Source of the DNA: Nonomuraea typhae
GTDB taxonomy: Bacteria > Actinomycetota > Actinomycetes > Streptosporangiales > Streptosporangiaceae
DNA length: 64,000 nt
Assembly (NCBI RefSeq): GCF_009760925.1
Contig: NZ_VRLV01000005.1
Coordinates: 558,001 to 622,000 of the forward strand
Direction of reading: 5' to 3'
A program made the translations under genes and the position numbers. The notes below the pieces were generated by a model. It was not told where the DNA came from. It searched no databases and saw only the letters and a program-made list of their open reading frames with translations. Positions within the stretch are counted from its first letter, which is position 1, and each line of letters opens with the position of its first letter. Positions 39,831 to 48,423 of the stretch are shown here, one piece after another.

Positions 39831-39977
39831 TCATGGCGTACGGCGCTTGCCGAAGACCGAGCGGCGCTCGGCCTTGTTCCGGCGCTCCGCCTCGCGTACG
39901 CGGCGGTGCTCGGCGGCGAGTCGGCGAAGCTCGCTCTGGTGGGTCTTCATGAGCTGGTAGTCCAGTTCGGGATTCAT
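39831..39977 (-). CDS. 48-residue basic protein
   Basis: MNPELDYQLMKTHQSELRRL begins the product, which continues as a charged, probably helical chain (AAEHRRVREAERRNKAERR) and ends FGKRRTP. The ribosome binding site GAAGGAGAGAC is excellent. Short proteins with this N-terminus are common in actinomycetes, often near regulators. Nothing is known that I can cite; a nucleic-acid or membrane-surface contact would fit the charge. Confidence 0.7.
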   Translation of the reverse strand: MNPELDYQLMKTHQSELRRLAAEHRRVREAERRNKAERRSVFGKRRTP

Positions 39978-40116
39978 GTCTCTCCTTCGTTGTCTGCACC
40001 CCTAACACTCCTCCTAAGGCCGGTCCCGCCACATCGGGCGGATGCCCTATCTCTTGCCGAACCATCGGCTCACCCCTACCTAGGGCACCCCTCCGGCATC
40101 CCTAAGGCAGGCGACC

Positions 40117-41166
40117 ATGTGCGTCGTGAAACACATCGTGCTGCTGGGGGCGGCACTGTCGACGCTGGTCACAGGTGTTCAGGACGCGGGATGGCGGGTC
40201 GCCAGGACGGCGGACTCCACGAGCGGCGGCTACGCGGACGTCGGCGCCACCGGACCGGAGGACGCCTGGGTGGTGCGCACCGGGCTGCCGCTGCTGCGCT
40301 GGAACGGGAAGACCTGGCGGGAGTCGGGCGGTACGGCGGTGCCGTACCTGGTGACCGCGACGGGGCCGGGTGAGGCGTGGCAGTTCGTGGAGAGCCCGGC
40401 CCGGTTGGACGCGCGCCACCGGCACGGCGGGAAGTGGCACGAGCACCCGATCGCCGTGCAGGGCACGCACGCGGTCGCGGCGCTGGCCACGGGGCCGTCC
40501 GACTGCTGGGTGTCCGGGCTGCGGCTCGGCGCGCGCGGCATGGAGGACGCGGTGTGGCACTGGAGCGGCAAGGGCTGGACCGAGGTGCACACGCCGCTGC
40601 CGATCACGGACTTCGCCGCCTCCTCGCCGGCGGACGTGTGGGCGCTGAGCAGCCTGGGCGCCCAGTCCGCCGGGCACGCGGCGGCGATCCTGCGGCTGAC
40701 GAAGGCGGGGTGGCGGCAGGCGCCGGTGCCGTCGATCTCGCTGCCGGGACGCTCGCGCGCCGGGGACGCCTACGCGGAACTGCACGACATCGTCGCGCTC
40801 GGCCCCCGCGAGGCGTACGCCGTGGGCGGAATCTCCTTCATCCTCGGCGAGGAGCGCATCGTGCGCGAGGCCCTGGTGCTGCGCTGGAACGGCAAGGCGT
40901 GGCTGCGCCTGCCCCACCGCCCGGCCGAGACCGCCTACACCGCGGCCGTGCCCGACGGCGCCGGCGGGTTGTGGCTGGCCACGCGCCGCCAGGACCGCCC
41001 GGACGTGCTCACCCGCTACACCTCCGGCCGCTGGACCCAGACCGCGATCGGGAAGAACGTCACCGTCACCGGCCTGGCCAACGTGCCCGGGACCAGGAAG
41101 ATGTGGGCGACGGCCGAGACGGACGAGGCGGGAGTGGCGCGTCAGCTGATCCTCACCTATCCGTGA
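40117..41166 (+). CDS. Secreted beta-propeller-like protein
   Basis: 349 residues with an N-terminal hydrophobic segment (about 5-22) serving as signal peptide. The rest contains at least six repeats of about 45 residues with a GPxDAW or ADVWAL phrase followed by a W-N-G-K-xW phrase (LLRWNGKTWRE, VWHWSGKGWTEV, VLRWNGKAWLRL, RYTSGRWTQT). That pattern suggests a beta-propeller on the cell surface or outside. Function not known. Many actinomycetes have several copies of such proteins. Confidence 0.75.
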   Translation: MCVVKHIVLLGAALSTLVTGVQDAGWRVARTADSTSGGYADVGATGPEDAWVVRTGLPLLRWNGKTWRESGGTAVPYLVTATGPGEAWQFVESPARLDARHRHGGKWHEHPIAVQGTHAVAALATGPSDCWVSGLRLGARGMEDAVWHWSGKGWTEVHTPLPITDFAASSPADVWALSSLGAQSAGHAAAILRLTKAGWRQAPVPSISLPGRSRAGDAYAELHDIVALGPREAYAVGGISFILGEERIVREALVLRWNGKAWLRLPHRPAETAYTAAVPDGAGGLWLATRRQDRPDVLTRYTSGRWTQTAIGKNVTVTGLANVPGTRKMWATAETDEAGVARQLILTYP

Positions 41167-41212
41167 CTGTTCCGGTTTGGAGCTTGCGTGCCCGGTCGGC
41201 GATGCTGTGGGG

Positions 41213-42151
41213 GTGTCAACACTGACTACCTCGCTCGCGGACGTGGCGGCATCCGATGCCACCCTGCGTGCCTTTCTGCACGGCCTGCCCGGCGTCGACC
41301 GGGTCGGCGCGGACCAGCGAGCGGCGATGCTCGGCACCCGTTCCATCAAGACGACCGCGAAGGCGCAGGCGATCGACCTGGCCATCTCGATGGTCGACCT
41401 CACCACGCTGGAAGGCGCGGACACGCATGGCAAGGTGCGGGCGATGTGCACCAAGGCCATCCATCCCGGCGGCGGAGCCCCGCGCGTGGCGGCGGTCTGC
41501 GTCTACCCCGACCTGGTGTCCGTGGCGGCCGAGGCGGTCAAGGGCTCGGGGGTGAAGGTGGCCTCGGTGGCCACCGCGTTCCCCAGCGGCCGATCCTCCC
41601 TCGAGGTCAAGGTGAGCGACACCGCGCTGGCCGTGGCGGCGGGCGCGGACGAGATCGACATGGTGATCGACCGCGGCGCCTTCCTGGAAGGCGACTACGT
41701 CAAGGTCTTCGAGGAGATCGTCGCGGTGAAGGCCGCCTGCGGCGCGGCCCACCTCAAGGTGATCCTCGAGACGGGCGAGCTGGCGACCTACGACAACGTA
41801 CGGCGGGCGTCATGGCTGGCCATGATCGCCGGCGCCGACTTCATCAAGACCTCCACCGGCAAGGTGGCCCCGGCGGCCACGCTCCCGGTCACGCTGATCA
41901 TGCTGGAGGCGGTGCGCGCCTTCCGCGACGTCACCGGCCGGCAGGTGGGCGTGAAGCCCGCCGGAGGCATCCGCACGACGAAGGACGCCATCAAGAACCT
42001 CGTCCTGGTCAACGAGACCGCCGGCGAGGACTGGCTGACCCCCGACTGGTTCCGCCTCGGGGCCTCCTCGCTCCTCAACGACCTGCTCATGCAGCGCGAG
42101 AAGCTGGCCACCGGCCGCTACGCGGGTCCCGACTACTTCACCTTGGACTGA
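41213..42151 (+). CDS. deoC: Deoxyribose-phosphate aldolase
   Basis: About 312 residues from GTG 41213. It splits deoxyribose 5-phosphate to glyceraldehyde 3-phosphate and acetaldehyde. Conserved parts: AICVYP-like AAVCVYPDLV, VATAFPSG, ADEIDMVIDRG (proton-relay Asp), LKVILETG, DFIKTSTGK (Schiff-base Lys) and VGVKPAGGIR (second Lys). Followed by two aldehyde dehydrogenase genes, so the acetaldehyde (or a longer aldehyde) is probably oxidised at once. The same order occurs in streptomycetes. Confidence 0.94.
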   Translation: MSTLTTSLADVAASDATLRAFLHGLPGVDRVGADQRAAMLGTRSIKTTAKAQAIDLAISMVDLTTLEGADTHGKVRAMCTKAIHPGGGAPRVAAVCVYPDLVSVAAEAVKGSGVKVASVATAFPSGRSSLEVKVSDTALAVAAGADEIDMVIDRGAFLEGDYVKVFEEIVAVKAACGAAHLKVILETGELATYDNVRRASWLAMIAGADFIKTSTGKVAPAATLPVTLIMLEAVRAFRDVTGRQVGVKPAGGIRTTKDAIKNLVLVNETAGEDWLTPDWFRLGASSLLNDLLMQREKLATGRYAGPDYFTLD

Positions 42152-42153
42152 CG

Positions 42154-43575
42154 ATGGTCTTCGAATACGCGCCCGCGCCCGAGTCGCGCGATGTCGTCGA
42201 CATCAAGCCGTCCTACGGGCTGTTCATCAACGGCGAGTTCGCCGAGGGATCCGGCACCCCTTTCAAGACGGTCAATCCGGCCAGCGAGGAGAAGCTCGCC
42301 GAGATCGCCACCGCCACCTCCGACGACGTCGATCGGGCCGTCCAGGCTGCCCGCAAGGCTTTCGGCGTCTGGAGCGCGCTGCCCGGCGCCGAACGCGCCA
42401 AGTACCTCTTCCGCATCGCCCGCCTCATCCAGGAGCGGGCCCGTGAGCTGGCCGTGCTGGAGTCGCTGGACAACGGCAAGCCGATCCGCGAGTCGCGCGA
42501 CGTGGACGTGCCGCTGGTCGCCGCCCACTTCTTCTACTACGCGGGGTGGGCCGACAAGCTGGAGTACGCCGGGTTCGGCACCAAGCCCCTCGGCGTGGCC
42601 GGGCAGGTCATCCCCTGGAACTTCCCGCTGCTCATGCTGGCCTGGAAGATCGCGCCGGCGCTGGCCTGCGGCAACACGGTCGTGCTCAAGCCCGCCGAGA
42701 CCACGCCGCTGACCGCGCTGCTGTTCGCGGAGATCTGCCAGCAGGCCGACCTGCCGCCTGGCGTGGTCAACATCGTCACCGGGGCGGGCCAGACCGGCGC
42801 CGCCGTCGTCGCCCACCCCGACGTCAACAAGGTGGCCTTCACCGGCTCCACCGAGGTGGGCCGCATCATCGCCCGCACGGTCGCCGGCACCGACAAGAAG
42901 CTCACGCTGGAGCTCGGCGGCAAGGCGGCCAACATCGTCTTCGCGGACGCCGCCATCGACCAGGCCGTCGAGGGCATCGTCAACGGCATCTTCTTCAACC
43001 AGGGGCACGTGTGCTGCGCGGGCTCCCGGCTGCTGGTGCAGGAGTCCGTCCAGGACGAGCTGCTGACCGCGCTCAAGCGCCGCCTGGCCACGCTGCGCCT
43101 CGGCGACCCGCTCGACAAGAACACCGACATCGGCGCCATCAACTCGGCCGAGCAGCTGGCAAAGATTCGTGAAATGTCGGATATCGGGGTGGATGAGGGT
43201 GCCGAGCGCTGGTCGCCGCCCTGCGAGATCCCGGCCAAGGGCTTCTGGTTCCCGCCGACCGTCTTCACCGGCGTCGCCCAGTCCCACCGGATCGCCCGCG
43301 AGGAGATCTTCGGCCCGGTGCTGTCCGTGCTCACCTTCCGCACCCCGGCCGAGGCCGTGGAGAAGGCCAACAACACCCCGTACGGGCTGTCGGCCGGCGT
43401 CTGGACCGAGAAGGGCTCGCGCATCCTCTGGATGGCCGACAAGCTCCGGGCCGGCGTGGTGTGGGCCAACACCTTCAACAAGTTCGACCCCACCTCGCCG
43501 TTCGGCGGCTACAAGGAGTCGGGCTACGGACGGGAAGGCGGCCTGGCCGGGCTGGAGGCATACCTCGATGTGTGA
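42154..43575 (+). CDS. NAD(P)-dependent aldehyde dehydrogenase, active subunit
   Basis: 473 residues, full-length ALDH. Key residues: PWNFPLLM (oxyanion Asn), KPAETTPL (cofactor Lys), FTGSTEVG, LELGGKAANI (general base Glu253) and NQGHVCCAGSR (nucleophile, probably Cys287). GPVLSVLTFRT and PFGGYKESGYGREGG complete the fold. It begins two bases after deoC. A half-length ALDH relative follows 180 bases downstream. Confidence 0.94.
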   Translation: MVFEYAPAPESRDVVDIKPSYGLFINGEFAEGSGTPFKTVNPASEEKLAEIATATSDDVDRAVQAARKAFGVWSALPGAERAKYLFRIARLIQERARELAVLESLDNGKPIRESRDVDVPLVAAHFFYYAGWADKLEYAGFGTKPLGVAGQVIPWNFPLLMLAWKIAPALACGNTVVLKPAETTPLTALLFAEICQQADLPPGVVNIVTGAGQTGAAVVAHPDVNKVAFTGSTEVGRIIARTVAGTDKKLTLELGGKAANIVFADAAIDQAVEGIVNGIFFNQGHVCCAGSRLLVQESVQDELLTALKRRLATLRLGDPLDKNTDIGAINSAEQLAKIREMSDIGVDEGAERWSPPCEIPAKGFWFPPTVFTGVAQSHRIAREEIFGPVLSVLTFRTPAEAVEKANNTPYGLSAGVWTEKGSRILWMADKLRAGVVWANTFNKFDPTSPFGGYKESGYGREGGLAGLEAYLDV

Positions 43576-43754
43576 GCACCGGCGCACCAAACGCAGAGCC
43601 CGCCGCGCGCAGGCCACCCGGGGCCACGGCTTCGCCAGGGCCGGGCGTCCCGCGCGCACCGGCTGGTTCGCACACCGCTGCGGCGTCAGCCGATGCGGTC
43701 AGATCTTCGCTCCTGTGCAGCTGACCCAGGAGATCACGTGGAGGGGGCGCGGCG

Positions 43755-44600
43755 ATGAGTAGGCTGGCCGTCCGCAAGACCTACAAGCTGTTCATCGGCG
43801 GGGCGTTCCCGCGATCCGAGAGTGGAAGGTCCTACGTCGTGACCACGGCCAAGGGCGAGTTCGTGGCCAACGCGGCCAGGGCATCGCGCAAGGACGCCCG
43901 TGACGCCGTGGTCGCCGCCCGCAAGGCGTTCCCCGGGTGGTCGGCGGCCACGCCGTACAACAGGGGGCAGATCCTCTACCGCGTCGCCGAGATGCTGGAG
44001 GGGCGCCGGGCGCAGTTCGCCGAGGAACTGGGCGGGCCCAAGAAGGCCGCGGCCGAGAGGGTGGACGCGGCCGTGGACCGGCTGGTGTGGTACGCCGGGT
44101 GGTCGGACAAGATCGCGGCCGTCCGCGGGGCGGCCAATCCGGTGGCCGGGCCGTACTTCAACCTCTCGACGCCGGAGCCGACCGGGGTGGTCGCGGTCGT
44201 CGCGCCCGCCGACCCGCTGCTCGGGCTGGTGTCGGTGATCGCGCCGGTGATCGTCACCGGGAACACCTGCGTCGTGGTGGCCTCGGAGAGCGCGCCGCTG
44301 CCCGCGATCACGCTGGCCGAGGTGCTGGCCACGTCCGACCTGCCGGGCGGAGTGGTCAACCTCCTCACCGGGCATCAGCGCGAGCTGGCCCCGTGGCTGG
44401 CGGCGCACATGGACGTCAACGGGCTGGACCTCGGCGGGGTCGAGGATGCCGACCTGGCGCTCACGTGCGAGCAGGAGGCGGCGGAGAACCTCAAGCGGGT
44501 GCGGCGCGCGTCCGACGAGGACCACTCGGCGGATCCTGGTATTTCCCGCATGACCCACTTCCTGGAAACCAAGACCGTCTGGCACCCCATCGGAGTCTGA
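43755..44600 (+). CDS. Half-length pseudo-aldehyde dehydrogenase
   Basis: 281 residues related to the N-terminal NAD-binding part of ALDH (YKLFIGGAFPRSESG, AARKAFPGW, YAGWSDK, TGVVAVVAPADPLLGL, GNTCVVVASE). It ends with its own short C-terminus and has no catalytic Cys motif (Q-G-x-x-C) and no LELGGK Glu. Reading frame and codon use are normal, so it is a maintained gene. Together with the upstream full ALDH it looks like a split version of ALDH16, in which an inactive second ALDH half is fused behind an active one. Likely a structural partner rather than an enzyme. Confidence 0.85.
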   Translation: MSRLAVRKTYKLFIGGAFPRSESGRSYVVTTAKGEFVANAARASRKDARDAVVAARKAFPGWSAATPYNRGQILYRVAEMLEGRRAQFAEELGGPKKAAAERVDAAVDRLVWYAGWSDKIAAVRGAANPVAGPYFNLSTPEPTGVVAVVAPADPLLGLVSVIAPVIVTGNTCVVVASESAPLPAITLAEVLATSDLPGGVVNLLTGHQRELAPWLAAHMDVNGLDLGGVEDADLALTCEQEAAENLKRVRRASDEDHSADPGISRMTHFLETKTVWHPIGV

Positions 44601-44695
44601 TTCTTTACGGCGTAGCCGCCGCCCCCGCCACCCGCCGACGTGGGTTTACGCCGATCGTGGGGGTCGCTTCTCACGTCGGACGTGGTTGCGCGCCG

Positions 44696-45946
44696 TTACG
44701 GCCCTTCGATCACGTGGGTGTGGCGGAACAGGTCGGCCGGATCGTAGGTGGCCTTCAGGGCCCGGAGGCGTTGGTACGTCTCCGGGTCGAAGGCCGTCCT
44801 GACCGCTTCGGGGGTGGCGTGGGCCGCGTACAGGAAGTTCAGCGCGTGGCCGCCCGTCGACCATTCCTCCAGGGCTTCTGCCGTCTTCTCGTGGACCGGC
44901 GGAACCTCTGGGCCCCTTGTCACGATGCCGTACAGGAAATGGGCGTCCCGGTTGCCGATCGCGTTGGGCCTGACCGGGCGGGACAGGGCTCCGCCCAGGT
45001 GGCGGATCTCCACCACGTTCGTCGTCTGGTTCCTGGCCACCTCTACCGCTTCGGCGGGCAGTTCGCGTAGCAGGGTGTGGGAGGACTGGTAGGCGGCGGG
45101 CTCGGTCGGGTCGTTGTGGATCGTCGCCGTCGCCGTGTACGGGATGTCCTTCACCGTGTCCGTCAGCGGCTGGTGCCGCCGGAGCGGGGCGATCAGGCTG
45201 TCGCCGTCTTCACCCAGGTAGGCGATGCGGACCTGCGTGCGGCGGCGGCCGTCCGGGAAGGGGATCACCGCCACCGAGCTGGTCATCTCCTCCGGGACGT
45301 GCGCCAGCCACTCCCGCCAGGCGTGGACGGCGTCGAAGGTGTCGAAGAGCAACGCTCCGCCGTACAGCGTCGTGACCGGCACCAGGTCGATCTCCAGGGA
45401 GGTCGCGATGCCGATGGCGCCGCGGCCGCCGAGCATCGCCCAGTACAGGTCGGCGTCGTGGTCCGGGGTGGCCACGTGGGATTCGCCGTCGGCGGTGACG
45501 ACGTCGACGGCGCGGACGTGGTCGGCGGCGTAGCCGTACGTGCGGGCCATGAGGCCGATGCCGCCGCCGAGCGTGTAGGAGGCGGCGCCCACGGCGGGCG
45601 CGCTGCCGGACAGCGGCGCCAGGCCGTGTACGGCGGCGGCCTCGATCACCGTGGACCACGGGGCGCCGGCTTCGATGTGGGCGGTGCGGGTCTGCGGGTT
45701 CACGTGGACGGCGTTCAGGCGGCCGGTGGTGATCAGGACGCCGCCCTCGGCCGCCCGGGCCAGGCCGTGGCCGGTGGCCTGGACGGCGACGGGCAGGTCG
45801 TGCGCGGCGGCGTGGGCCACCGCCTCACGCACGTCGGCGGCGGTCTCCGCGGGGAAGATCAGGTCGGGCTTGTGGCTGGAGGAGCGCTGGTAGCCGAGGC
45901 GCTCGCTGTCGTAAATATCGGATTCTGGAGTGATTCTTCTGGCCAT
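44696..45946 (-). CDS. FAD-linked oxidase of the berberine-bridge type
   Basis: 416 residues starting at MARRITPES (ATG 45946). N-terminal FAD-binding PCMH domain: PDLIFPAETAADVREAV, ATGHGLARAAEGG, HIEAGAPWSTV, SAPAVGAASYTLGGGIGL. The BBE C-terminal end is YDPADLFRHTHVI. The second covalent FAD Cys of bicovalent members is not evident. Probably oxidises an alcohol or sugar with O2. It is divergent from a LysR gene 71 bases away, the usual regulator-target layout. Confidence 0.9.
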   Translation of the reverse strand: MARRITPESDIYDSERLGYQRSSSHKPDLIFPAETAADVREAVAHAAAHDLPVAVQATGHGLARAAEGGVLITTGRLNAVHVNPQTRTAHIEAGAPWSTVIEAAAVHGLAPLSGSAPAVGAASYTLGGGIGLMARTYGYAADHVRAVDVVTADGESHVATPDHDADLYWAMLGGRGAIGIATSLEIDLVPVTTLYGGALLFDTFDAVHAWREWLAHVPEEMTSSVAVIPFPDGRRRTQVRIAYLGEDGDSLIAPLRRHQPLTDTVKDIPYTATATIHNDPTEPAAYQSSHTLLRELPAEAVEVARNQTTNVVEIRHLGGALSRPVRPNAIGNRDAHFLYGIVTRGPEVPPVHEKTAEALEEWSTGGHALNFLYAAHATPEAVRTAFDPETYQRLRALKATYDPADLFRHTHVIEGP

Positions 45947-46003
45947 GACGTCAGCGTGCCCCGGACAGGATCCATAAGTCCAAGAGCAGGTTCTTCTCAC
46001 AGC

Positions 46004-46019
46004 TATAATCGACAGTTAT
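46004..46019 (+). promoter_or_regulatory. TATAAT box and ATAA-N7-TTAT site at the LysR start
   Basis: TATAAT (46004-46009) is a perfect -10 element only 8 bases before the ATG at 46018, which would put the transcript start at or near the A of ATG. Overlapping it, ATAA-TCGACAG-TTAT (46005-46019) fits the T-N11-A LysR rule. The -35 region is weak. Confidence 0.55.
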
Positions 46020-46932
46020 GGAGCTTCGGCAGCTCGAATATTTCGTGGCCGTGGTCGACGAGGGCGGTTTCACCAAGGCAGCGGCCAGACTGCACGTGGC
46101 GCAGCCCGGGATCAGCGCGCAGATCAAACGGCTGGAGCGGGAGCTCGGGCAGCCGCTGTTCGACCGGAGCGGGCGCAACGTGGCGCTGACCGAGGTGGGC
46201 ACGGCGGTGCTGCCGTACGCGCGGGCGGCGTTGTGGGCGGCCTCTGGGGCGCGGGACGTCGTAGCCGAGTTCACCGGGCTGCTGCGCGGGCGGGTGGTCA
46301 TGGCCGTGGTCACCGCGCCCTGGGCGCTCGACCTGGCGGGGCTGCTGGCCGGCTTCCATCACGCCCATCCGGCGGTGGAGATCACGCTCAACGAGATGGA
46401 CCCCGTCAGCCTCACGGAGTCGCTGGCCGCCGGGCAGGTGGACCTGGCGCTGCTCGGGCTCGGGGCGCCGCTGCCGCCGGGGGTGGAGACCCAGGTGGTC
46501 ATCGACCAGGCGGTGGTGGCCGCGGTACGGCGGGGCGGCGAGCTCGACGGGCGTGACCGGCTCACGGTGGCCGAACTGCGCGACCGGACCCTGATCACGC
46601 TGCCGCCGGGCACCGGGCTGCGGTCGGTGGTCGAGGCGGCCTGCCTGAGCGCCGGGTTCCGCCCGCAGGTGGCGTTCGAGGCCAGTGAGCCGTACTTCCT
46701 GGCCAAGCTGGCCGCGCACGGCCTCGGGGTGGCGATCCTGCCGCGCTCGGCGGTCTCCCGGCACGACGACCTGCACGTGCTGGAGATCGAGGAGCCCGCC
46801 ATGCGCGGTCAGATGGGGCTGGCCTGGCGGACCGACCAGCCCGTGAGCCCGGCCGCCCGCGCGCTGGTCGAGCATGCCAGGAAGGTCTTCACCGCGCAGT
46901 GGCCACCTGAGCGGGAGCGCGGCGATAGGTGA
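46018..46932 (+). CDS. LysR-family transcriptional regulator
   Basis: 304 residues. The N-terminal winged HTH MELRQLEYFVAVVDEGGFTK is typical (AAARLHVAQPGISAQIKRLERELGQPLFDR continues it). The C-terminal effector domain (about 90-290) is of the periplasmic-binding type. It probably controls the divergent FAD oxidase. No ribosome binding site precedes the ATG, matching a leaderless mRNA. Its 3' end overlaps the convergent MFS gene by 44 bases. Confidence 0.93.
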   Translation: MELRQLEYFVAVVDEGGFTKAAARLHVAQPGISAQIKRLERELGQPLFDRSGRNVALTEVGTAVLPYARAALWAASGARDVVAEFTGLLRGRVVMAVVTAPWALDLAGLLAGFHHAHPAVEITLNEMDPVSLTESLAAGQVDLALLGLGAPLPPGVETQVVIDQAVVAAVRRGGELDGRDRLTVAELRDRTLITLPPGTGLRSVVEAACLSAGFRPQVAFEASEPYFLAKLAAHGLGVAILPRSAVSRHDDLHVLEIEEPAMRGQMGLAWRTDQPVSPAARALVEHARKVFTAQWPPERERGDR

Positions 46933-48028
46933 CCGCGGTGAAGAGCAGCGAGATGGCACCGAAGGCGGTGGCGAGCACGATGACGCCCGCTCTGCCGTAC
47001 CACTCGAGGGCGAGGCCGCCGGTGACGCCGGCCACGAACACCCCCACGTACTGCGCCGATGACAGCAGGCCCAGGCCGACCGGCACGCTGTCGGGGACGG
47101 CGGCGACGGTCCGGTACTGCTGCGCGGGCGCGATCAGCCAGCCCACGGCGCCCCAGAGGAAGGCCCAGACCAGGGCGACCGGCAACGCCAGGTTCGCGAC
47201 CGGGGTCAGGGCGAGGAAGACGGTGGCGGCGCCGAGACTCAGGAACACCATGCGGCGCGGCCCGTACGCGTCGGTGAAGCGCCCGCCGAGCTGGTTGCCG
47301 ACGATCCCGCCGAGGCCCCACGCCCACAGGACGGCGGGCAGCGACAGGTCGAGCAGCGAGCCGATGTAGGTGTAGGCGGTGAATCCCGCCGAGAACATCA
47401 GCAACTGGGTGATCAGCACGGCGGACACCCGCCGGTCGGCCAGCGGGGCGAAGCGGGCGCGCAGCCGGCCGGAGGAGGGGATCACCACCTCGGGCACCAC
47501 CGCGGCCACCCCGATCAACCCGAGCACGCCCAGCCCCACCACCAGCCAGATCGTCGCCCGCCAGCCGGCGGACGCGCCGAGCCAGGTGCCGAGCGGCACG
47601 CCCAGCGCCGAGGAGACCGTCAATCCGCCCATCACCAGCGCCAGCGCTCTGCCCCGGCGTTCGGGCGAGGTCAGCGCATTGGCCACCCCCGAGGCCGTCG
47701 GCGTGAACATGGCCGCTCCCGCCGCCGCGATGACCCGGGTCGCCATGATCAACGGGTAGGTCGGGGCGATGGCGGTCAGCAGGTTGCCCAGGATGAACAC
47801 GCTGAGCGCGATCACGAGCAGCCGCTTGCGCGGCAGGCGGGCGGTGAGCGCCGCCAGCACCGGTGACAGGATGGCGTAGGCCAGGGCGAACACGGTCGCG
47901 ATCTGCCCGGCGGCGGCGACGGAGATGTGCAGGTTCTGGGAGATCGGGGGCAGGAGTCCGGCGGTGACGAACATGCCCGTGCCAATGGCGAAATTACCCA
48001 CAGCAAGGGGATAAAGCCTGGAATTCAC
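46889..48028 (-). CDS. MFS efflux transporter (DHA1 type)
   Basis: 379 residues with twelve predicted helices. The motif A loop after helix 2 reads ARLPRKRLL. Helix 4 and 5 regions (RVIAAAGAAMFTPTASGVANAL, GLTVSSALGVPLGTWLG) fit drug or sugar efflux proteins of the AraJ/arabinose-efflux type. It is divergent from an ArsR-family gene with an inverted repeat between, so export is probably induced by the ligand of that regulator. Confidence 0.9.
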   Translation of the reverse strand: MNSRLYPLAVGNFAIGTGMFVTAGLLPPISQNLHISVAAAGQIATVFALAYAILSPVLAALTARLPRKRLLVIALSVFILGNLLTAIAPTYPLIMATRVIAAAGAAMFTPTASGVANALTSPERRGRALALVMGGLTVSSALGVPLGTWLGASAGWRATIWLVVGLGVLGLIGVAAVVPEVVIPSSGRLRARFAPLADRRVSAVLITQLLMFSAGFTAYTYIGSLLDLSLPAVLWAWGLGGIVGNQLGGRFTDAYGPRRMVFLSLGAATVFLALTPVANLALPVALVWAFLWGAVGWLIAPAQQYRTVAAVPDSVPVGLGLLSSAQYVGVFVAGVTGGLALEWYGRAGVIVLATAFGAISLLFTAVTYRRAPAQVATAR

Positions 48029-48056
48029 TCCGCCTACGCTGGCATCAATGTTGGAT

Positions 48057-48071
48057 GGTTGTCAAACAATC
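48057..48071. promoter_or_regulatory. Candidate ArsR operator between MFS and ArsR genes
   Basis: GGTTGT-CAA-ACAATC is a 15-bp inverted repeat with one mismatch, placed 29 bases before the MFS start and 23 bases before the ArsR ATG. Location and size fit autoregulation of both genes by the ArsR protein. Confidence 0.5.
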
Positions 48072-48093
48072 AAACTGAAGTAGAGTGGGCGAT

Positions 48094-48423
48094 ATGCGCC
48101 AGCCACCCCACCCCGCCACCGCGGACATCCAGCTCACGGACGTGCTCCGGGTGCTGGGCGATCCGGTGCGACTGGAGCTGGTCAGGAAGCTCGCCGACGG
48201 CTCGGAGCTGTCGTGCTCGACCGCCGGCGACGACCTGGACATCCACAAGTCCACGCTGTCGCACCACTACCGCGCCCTGCGCGAGGCCGGGGTCACCCGG
48301 ACCCGGGTGAACGGCCGCGAACGCCTGCTCAGCCTGCGCCGCGCCGACCTCGACGCCCGGTTCCCCGGGCTCATCGACTCGATCGTCGCCGCCTCGGAGC
48401 TCGCCGTGCCCGCCCATGGCTGA
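48094..48423 (+). CDS. ArsR-family regulator
   Basis: 109 residues from ATG 48094 (GTG at 48085 also possible). Winged HTH of the SmtB/ArsR type: VLRVLGDPVRLELVRKLADG, HKSTLSHHYRALREAGVTRTRV. There is one Cys (SELSCS) and no typical metal-binding Cys pair, so the inducer may be organic. It likely represses the divergent efflux gene. The last eight bases overlap hrpB. Confidence 0.9.
   Translation: MRQPPHPATADIQLTDVLRVLGDPVRLELVRKLADGSELSCSTAGDDLDIHKSTLSHHYRALREAGVTRTRVNGRERLLSLRRADLDARFPGLIDSIVAASELAVPAHG

Noticed and set aside
43755..44600. Half-length ALDH considered a pseudogene by truncation
   Set aside because: No remnant of the catalytic half follows, the frame is clean, and a proper start and C-terminus exist; a maintained pseudoenzyme fits better.
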